Below, piece after piece: positions 5,797 to 5,924 of a stretch of 5,924 nt of DNA. Within the stretch, counting starts at the first letter, position 1. Each line of letters begins with the position of its first letter. The position numbers and the translations under genes were made by a program. Source of the stretch: an uncultured Bacteroidaceae bacterium (GTDB lineage Bacteria > Bacteroidota > Bacteroidia > Bacteroidales > Bacteroidaceae). Where the stretch lies: positions 1-5,924 of the forward strand of contig CAKRMO010000080.1 in assembly GCA_934364765.1 (NCBI GenBank). The letters are read 5' to 3'. Under the pieces are notes generated by a model. That model was given only the letters and a program-made list of their open reading frames with translations, searched no databases and had not been told where the DNA came from.

Positions 5797-5824
5797 CGTT
5801 CGGCTTTGCTCGCAAAGCCGAACG
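5797..5824 (+). terminator. Perfect 12-bp hairpin after the porin gene
   Basis: CGTTCGGCTTTG (5797-5808) and CAAAGCCGAACG (5813-5824) pair perfectly around the loop CTCG. It begins 19 bases after the porin stop codon, the right place for a terminator or a 3' RNA-protecting stem. No run of U follows on the plus strand (GTGCGCAAAATGCC comes next), so it is not a textbook intrinsic terminator. It could instead be a dispersed palindromic repeat of the genome. Confidence 0.5.
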
Positions 5825-5888
5825 GTGCGCAAAATGCCGCTTTATATTAAAAAACCTGTCAAAAGGCTCTCGTTAAGAATAAAATCAT

Positions 5889-5896
5889 TATATTTG
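5889..5896 (+). promoter_or_regulatory. Promoter -7 box facing out of the right edge
   Basis: TATATTTG matches TAnnTTTG and is followed by GCAATC (CAATC after the box). It lies in AT-rich DNA after the hairpin and points at the right edge, so a plus-strand gene or RNA probably begins just beyond position 5924. No clear -33 element is seen. A weak inverted repeat, ATCGA (5899-5903) and TCGAT (5915-5919), overlaps the expected start. Confidence 0.45.
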
Positions 5897-5924
5897 CAAT
5901 CGATAACAATTGATTCGATAAAAT

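Noticed and set aside
4637..5837. GCGCAAAATGC occurring on both sides of the porin gene (4637-4647 and 5827-5837), as if flanking a mobile insert
   Set aside because: An 11-base match is expected a few times by chance in a window this long, it does not extend further, and no transposase, integrase or terminal inverted repeats accompany it.
5899..5919. Inverted repeat ATCGA/TCGAT at the right-edge promoter as an operator
   Set aside because: The arms are only 5 bp in AT-rich DNA and the gene they would control is outside the window, so chance is a sufficient explanation.

Overview
The window looks like chromosomal DNA of a Bacteroidota bacterium, most likely order Bacteroidales with a fairly GC-rich genome. 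The evidence is a two-helix protein ending in a Bacteroidota-style TonB C-terminal domain, a Porin_O_P-type outer-membrane porin, a secreted S8 peptidase next to xseA, and the absence of good Shine-Dalgarno sites. The promoters also fit: TAnnTTTG (-7) boxes precede the first gene of every transcription unit. Coding DNA is GC-rich and the gaps are clearly AT-rich. I see no mobile element, CRISPR array, rRNA or tRNA.

Layout. (1) Positions 1-2812, minus strand: a promoter, a secreted subtilisin-like peptidase (1393-2769), then xseA, the exonuclease VII large subunit (23-1396). The two genes overlap by ATGA. The start of another gene, possibly xseB, may lie at the left edge. (2) Positions 2770-3147: a 378-base divergent intergenic region. 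It carries an array of four imperfect 21-bp direct repeats (3000-3083) and a hairpin (2995-3022), placed upstream of the next promoter. (3) Positions 3148-3960, plus strand: a TonB-domain protein anchored by a helical hairpin. (4) Positions 3980-4576, minus strand: a small unknown 69-residue gene followed after 3 bases by a fluoride channel gene (crcB/fluC). (5) Positions 4577-4745: a divergent control region with three GTAAY elements phased at exactly 11 bp. (6) Positions 4746-5777, plus strand: the porin, followed by a perfect 12-bp hairpin. A further promoter at the right edge faces out of the window.

No single pathway unites the genes. Several are envelope functions (secreted protease, TonB-domain protein, fluoride channel, porin) and one is DNA repair (exonuclease VII). 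The coding content is mostly recognisable housekeeping. The less ordinary material is in the two divergent intergenic regions, where phased direct repeats suggest regulator binding: a 21-bp period before the TonB-domain gene, and an 11-bp period resembling PhoB/OmpR-type sites before the phosphate-selective-porin homologue. Two protein-level oddities are the TonB-domain protein's two-helix anchor and the unrecognised small protein tied to fluC.
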